DNA of 35,165 nt from CALCHA01 sp035548175 (lineage in GTDB: Bacteria > Planctomycetota > Phycisphaerae > WQYP01), in the NCBI GenBank assembly GCA_035548175.1, contig DASZTO010000042.1, positions 1-35,165 on the forward strand, in the 5' to 3' direction. The position numbers and the translations under genes were made by a program. Within the stretch, counting starts at the first letter, position 1. Each line of letters starts with the position of its first letter. Shown here in pieces: positions 32,062-35,165 of this stretch. The notes under the pieces are model-generated. The model searched no databases. It worked only from the letters and a program-made list of their open reading frames with translations, and had not been told where the DNA came from.

Positions 32062-32331
32062 CGGACACCTTGTTGAACGAAAGTCGGGCCCATCGGCCGC
32101 AAGCGTGATCTGGCATTCACGGGCCGGCGGCCATCAAATCCGGCCCTGCGGGTCGCTGCTCGCCCTCCGGCGAGCGGATTAGTGTAAGTTGTTTCGAGGA
32201 TTGTCGGAACCCGGGCTAAGCAGTCTCTAACGAGACCGGTCAGCCCCAGGTAATAGGGATGGGCACACGGAACGCAGGGAACAAGCAAAACCTCATGCCC
32301 CAAAGTATACCCGCCCTCCAGCCCACATCAA
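32062..32331 (-). promoter_or_regulatory. ileS promoter and long structured leader
   Basis: On the - strand TTGATG (32331-32326), a 16-base spacer and TATACT (32309-32304) form a plausible promoter with start near 32297. The leader would be about 235 bases. It contains two hairpins: GGGCCGG with CCGGCCC (32121-32127 and 32140-32146), and GCTCGCC with GGCGAGC (32158-32164 and 32169-32175). A nearer TACACT at 32186-32181 could start a shorter mRNA. No T-box consensus (AGGGTGGNACCGCG) is present, so tRNA-sensing control is not supported. No gene is seen in 32062-32427. Confidence 0.45.
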
Positions 32332-32427
32332 CGCCCCCCCCTGAAGCCCATCATCCAACCAAGTGTACCGCTCGATCCAGACAAACTTCCCAGACGCGAC
32401 CGTAAGGGAGCGTGGGGGGAGGGGGGA

Positions 32428-32742
32428 ATGCCGCCTCCTCGCCGCCTCGCCGCCGGCGTCAACATCTTCGAGTACCGACCCTCCATGTTCCACTGCAAAC
32501 TCCTCATCGTCGACGACCAATGGGTCTCCCTCGGCTCCTCCAACCTCGACGACCCCTCCTTCCGCCTCAACGACGAAGCCAACCTCGACATCCTCGACCC
32601 CGCCTTCGCCCACTCCCAAACCGCCATCTTCCAACAGGACAAATCCCACTCCCGACAAATCACCTACCCCCTCTGGCAACACCGCCCCCTCTGGGAAAAA
32701 CTCACCGGCACCGCCACCAACCTCTTCGGCGACGAAATGTAG
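32428..32742 (+). pseudogene. C-terminal remnant of a cardiolipin synthase-like phospholipase D
   Basis: Homology to PLD-family cardiolipin synthases starts at GVNIFEYRPSM and continues through one complete HKD motif, HCKLLIVDDQWVSLGSSNLD, and the typical tail FRLNDEANLDILD to the stop. Only about 95 of the usual 400-480 residues remain. The first HKD motif and membrane helices are absent, and the sequence before residue 10 is low-complexity. A start codon with a G-rich SD-like run at 32428 is probably chance. One HKD motif alone would need to dimerise to work, so I call it a pseudogene. Confidence 0.8.
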
Positions 32743-32771
32743 CCCAACGCACCAACGCCCCCCCCGTATGC

Positions 32772-32792
32772 CATGGTCAGGGTAGGCCCCTG
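32772..32792. repeat. Broken copy of the CATGGTCAG palindrome
   Basis: CATGGTCAG (32772-32780) and the following loop match the element at 26773-26800, but the right arm breaks off after CTG (32790-32792). The break marks a recombination junction at the left edge of the transposon wreckage. Confidence 0.6.
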
Positions 32793-32793
32793 T

Positions 32794-32910
32794 AGCGATC
32801 CGACTAAACAAAGCCGGGAGGAATGATACCTCAATTTCCTGCTTGGCGGGGTCAGTTTTCGCCGCCTTGACGTAATGGCGGATGAGTTCGCGCTGTTCCT
32901 CAAGGCTGAC
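32794..32910 (-). pseudogene. Coding-like fragment of unknown origin (possible recombinase tail)
   Basis: Read on the - strand this segment gives VSLEEQRELIRHYVKAAKTD and then PAKQEIEVSFLPALFSRIAT, which looks like a real protein: helix-forming, charged and non-repetitive. It is about 38 residues long and ends abruptly at the ISL3 junction on one side and the broken palindrome on the other. It resembles the C-terminal tail of large serine recombinases, but I cannot confirm this. Confidence 0.35.
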
Positions 32911-34080
32911 TGGGCTCTTCGCAAGGGTATGCGCTACGGCACGATCCTTTGCGATCTGGAAACTCATCGAGTTCTGGACCTCCTGCCGGAACACACGGCA
33001 GAATCCGTAAGTGCATGGTTTGCCCAGCATCCGGAGATTCGAACTGTCAGCAGAGACCGCGGGAGTACCCTCATTCGCGCGACCAACTCCGGTGCTCCTC
33101 AGGCACGCCACGTGGCGGATCGTTTTCACCTGCTCAAGAACCTTCACGAAGCGCTGGTTCGCTGTCTTGATCACCACGCGAAGGACCTCCAACAAGCAGC
33201 ACGGCAGGCGGCAGGCGGCCGACCGCCTGCAACCGGAGAATCGCAAAGCCCTGATCCAAGGCCGGTCGCGTCGGAGCGTTTGCCCGTATCGCAGGCCGAG
33301 AATCAATCTGAGGATGCTCGCACGCGCCGGGAAGTACGTTACCAAAAAGTATGGGCATTGCATCGGAAAGGGTTATCCCAGCGCAGAATCGCCCGCGACC
33401 TTGGACTGGATCGTGGCACGGTGAGGCGCTACCTCCGTGTGGAAGACTGCCCAGAGAGGGTGAGGCGGCACTACGCTCGTTCAACCGAACCATTTTTGCA
33501 TTATCTGCGGCAGCGGTGGCCGGAAGGATGTCACAACGCCCGGCAACTTGCTCGGGAAATCACCGCACGCGGTTTTACCGGATCATCTTGCGCAGTGAAG
33601 CGTACTGTGGCGCCCTGGCGCGCGGAATTACCTGTTCGGGACCCTCAAAATGAGCCGCGATCGTGGCAAAAGAAGCTGGTGCGGGCTTCCTCACGTCACG
33701 TCTCCTGGCTATTGGTCAAGAAACCGCAGGATCTCTCGTGCGAGGAGCAACAACTGGTAGCCGCGGTGCAGGAACAGAGTCCGGAGATCAAAGCTGCCAC
33801 GGAGTTAGTGCTGGAATTCCAGCGGTTGATTCACAGGCGAAATCGGAAGGGGCTTGCTGCCTGGCTGGACAAAACCTCGCATGCCGGTGCATCCATGGAA
33901 TTGCAGACCTTCGCCGAAAGTCTCCGGCAGGATCTTCCCGCCGTGGAGGCCGCATTCGAGTCGGCATGGAGCACCGGGCAGGTAGAGGGCCAGATTAATC
34001 GACTCAAGTTGATCAAGCGCCAGATGTACGGGAGAGCAAACTTTGACCTGCTGCGAAAGCGGGTGCTGCTGGCGTCGTGA
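32908..34080 (+). pseudogene. ISL3-family transposase, N-terminally truncated
   Basis: About 390 residues remain. They start at DWALRKGMRYGTILCDLE, followed by RVLDLLPEHTAESV, VSRDRGSTLI and GAPQARHVADRFHLLKNLHEA, all core ISL3 DDE motifs. A long insert carries a helix-turn-helix (LSQRRIARDLGLDRGTVRRYL). The end is intact at QVEGQINRLKLIKRQMYGRANFDLLRKRVLLAS. Full family members have about 150 more N-terminal residues with a zinc ribbon and HTH. The open frame reaches back to an ATG at 32875, but those first 11 codons belong to the unrelated fragment on the other strand. Confidence 0.85.
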
Positions 34081-34107
34081 GAGTCGTCGCCCATGCGGCA
34101 CCGTTCA

Positions 34108-34133
34108 GCTTTCACCAAAAGTGCGGAAGAACC
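34108..34133 (-). repeat. Right terminal inverted repeat of the ISL3 element
   Basis: The reverse complement begins GGTTCTTCCGCACTTTTGG, matching the GG(C/T)TCTTCCGCA pattern of ISL3 ends, and lies 28 bases after the transposase stop. No left partner is found upstream. Confidence 0.7.
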
Positions 34134-34181
34134 GCTTTACTCGCCCCGTGACAAATCGGGACGTTATCGCGTGCCGGGGCG

Positions 34182-34301
34182 TGGCTCAACGGCTGCCGCG
34201 CGATTCTGGTGCGCTGGAACAAAAAGTCATCCAACTATCTGGGGCTCATTCAACTGGCGATCAGTTTGCTCTGGTATCGCCGCGCACAAATTGGCCGCTA
34301 A
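34182..34301 (+). pseudogene. C-terminal remnant of an IS5-like transposase
   Basis: The + strand reads WLNGCRAILVRWNKKSSNYL, then GLIQLAISLLWYRRAQIGR and a stop. CRxxLVRWxKKxxNYLxLxQLAxxLLWYRR is the usual C-terminal end of IS5/IS4-group DDE transposases. Only about 39 residues remain. It begins close to the ISL3 right end, so ISL3 may have inserted into, or deleted through, an older IS5-like copy. Confidence 0.6.
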
Positions 34302-34330
34302 CTGTCCAAGCGGGCGTTTTGAGATAGTTT

Positions 34331-34924
34331 CTAAGCTTCAGCGCTCTTTTTCAGCTTCATCGATAAGAACGACTCGCCTACTTCACTTAATCGCGATGTC
34401 AGCTGAGTAGCGATGCCATCGGTCACATTTGTCAAAATAAATTCTTGTGTCACATCGAGCGGCAGAAAATCGGCATTTGTTTTTGCGAACAGCAACGCCA
34501 ATAGCTGATCCCACGCTGCGACAATAGACCATCCCTGAAGGGGATAATCATCGCTTACATTTGATTTCACTTCGCCGGCCGGGGTACAAGATATTTCTAG
34601 CCCATGCCTGAGCGCAGAGTATGCGATGATGGACTTCAGCACCATGAAAAAGGGTAAATTTCTGAGGCATTGAACGGACGGATCATCACCATAAACCACT
34701 TTAGGCTCTAAAGTGACGGCGTTAGGAGGCTGTAATTGCGCGATCGCCTCACACTTGAGTACTATTGCTGGCCGCAGTGCGTCGTCCACGTTTTTCGAAT
34801 AACGGCTGCGGAGTACACCGGGGGAGCACTCCCAAAACATTCTCTTAGATCCGAGTATTGCAACGTGGATGCGCACCACTCCCGTCAGTGCACAACTCAT
34901 CGGAAGCCACCGCGCGATATCCAT
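34331..34924 (-). CDS. Hypothetical protein, lower-GC, among mobile-element remnants
   Basis: I do not recognise this 197-residue protein. It has no obvious signal peptide, membrane helix or catalytic motif. Stretches such as FFMVLKSIIAYSALRHGLEI and WDQLLALLFAKTNADFLPLDV suggest a folded helical protein, and the C-terminus is charged (LSMKLKKSAEA). ATG 34924 lacks a good SD; the frame is open 34 codons further upstream. GC content is clearly below that of the rest of the window, consistent with acquisition together with the flanking insertion sequences. It could be cargo or a defence-type accessory gene, but nothing in the sequence decides this. Confidence 0.5.
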   Translation of the reverse strand: MDIARWLPMSCALTGVVRIHVAILGSKRMFWECSPGVLRSRYSKNVDDALRPAIVLKCEAIAQLQPPNAVTLEPKVVYGDDPSVQCLRNLPFFMVLKSIIAYSALRHGLEISCTPAGEVKSNVSDDYPLQGWSIVAAWDQLLALLFAKTNADFLPLDVTQEFILTNVTDGIATQLTSRLSEVGESFLSMKLKKSAEA

Positions 34925-35103
34925 AATAGTCCACTCACGTTGGAGGACGAAATGTCGGGGGGCTTCCCCCTTTCCATGGCCATGGCCAAGTCCATGGTCT
35001 ACACCAACTCCAGCAATTCTTGGCAATTACTGCTCTTTGAAAAAATAATGTAACTCAATCGCACGCCGCCTACGATGACTTGTCTCCAGGACAGGAGTCT
35101 GCG

Positions 35104-35165
35104 ATGAGGCCGAAAGGATCTTCGGCGGCATTGGAGCAGCGTCGCCGGTGCGCCGTGGCGATGCT
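35104..35165 (+). CDS. Start of a probable IS630-like transposase, cut by window end
   Basis: Only 20 codons are visible: MRPKGSSAALEQRRRCAVAM. From memory this resembles the N-terminus of helix-turn-helix IS630-type transposases (MRPKGxxxxLExRRRxAV). AGGAG lies six bases before the ATG. The body lies beyond the window, so completeness is unknown. Confidence 0.5.
   Translation, partial: MRPKGSSAALEQRRRCAVAM

Larger units (their letters stand above)
32908..34133 (+). mobile_element. 5'-truncated ISL3-family insertion sequence
   Basis: The right end is intact: the terminal inverted repeat (34108-34133) reads GGTTCTTCCGCACTTTTGG inward on the - strand, typical of ISL3. The left terminal repeat and the N-terminal third of the transposase are missing. 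ISL3 similarity begins abruptly at GACTGGGCTCTTCGC near 32908, so the element cannot move by itself. Confidence 0.8.

Noticed and set aside
32062..32303. T-box or tRNA in the ileS leader
   Set aside because: Two hairpins are present, but neither a T-box AGGGTGGNACCGCG sequence nor a tRNA T-loop GTTCGA with matching acceptor arms is found.
32428..32445. ATG 32428 as the true start of an intact small PLD gene
   Set aside because: The G-rich run gives an SD by chance, family similarity begins only at GVNIFEY, and the first HKD domain is missing.
34951..35053. Short + strand frame with GGAGG five bases before its ATG
   Set aside because: The roughly 33-residue product has no recognisable features and lies amid mobile-element remnants; the SD match alone is not enough.
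1..35165. CRISPR arrays, rRNA and tRNA genes
   Set aside because: No regularly spaced repeats and no conserved RNA motifs were seen on either strand by eye; a tRNAscan/Infernal run would be decisive.

Overview
The window is GC-rich chromosomal DNA from a Gram-negative-type bacterium. lpxA implies lipid A, and the mix of hpnCDE squalene genes, a DUF3488-type transglutaminase, a ThiD2-ThiE fusion, stand-alone genes scattered on both strands and many small palindromic repeats suggests Planctomycetota, perhaps Phycisphaerae. That placement is inferred from gene content only. No rRNA, tRNA or CRISPR array was seen.

Layout. 1-3.7 kb: C-rich non-coding DNA, the redox repressor rex, a multi-pass membrane protein of unknown role, a YdjC/HpnK-type deacetylase and a 3D-domain protein. 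3.9-7.4 kb: a large membrane transglutaminase and ispH, the last step of the MEP isoprenoid pathway. 7.5-11.9 kb: one tightly overlapping operon, vapB-like/vapC then hpnC-hpnD-hpnE (farnesyl diphosphate to squalene) and a small lipoprotein. 11.9-20.5 kb: UbiA-like membrane protein, zinc-ribbon protein, GT2 glycosyltransferase, an unknown protein coupled to lpxA, an MBL-fold hydrolase, thiE, pyrH and an unknown two-TM protein. 20.6-28.2 kb: thrC, a PIN toxin-like pair, hisG, cdsA, an rluA-family gene, an unknown membrane protein and glutamate dehydrogenase. 28.2-32.3 kb: a REP-associated tyrosine transposase (RAYT) beside ileS. 32.4-35.2 kb: wreckage, comprising a phospholipase D remnant, a 5'-truncated ISL3 element, an IS5-like remnant, an unrecognised lower-GC gene and the start of another transposase.

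Genes working together. ispH, hpnC/D/E and probably the HpnK-like and UbiA-like genes form a loose isoprenoid/squalene neighbourhood, but no squalene cyclase is present. cdsA, lpxA, the GT2 enzyme, the transglutaminase and the 3D protein belong to envelope metabolism. thrC, hisG, gdhA, thiE and pyrH are housekeeping.

Most notable. (1) A palindromic REP element brackets the RAYT gene. A copy sharing 25 identical bases lies in frame inside the essential ileS gene, which also carries a second, unrelated palindromic in-frame insert. (2) Several genes (hpnK-like, thiE, thrC, cdsA) have a -10-like hexamer so close to the start codon that leaderless mRNAs are predicted. (3) A toxin-antitoxin pair heads, by overlapping stop/start codons, the squalene operon.
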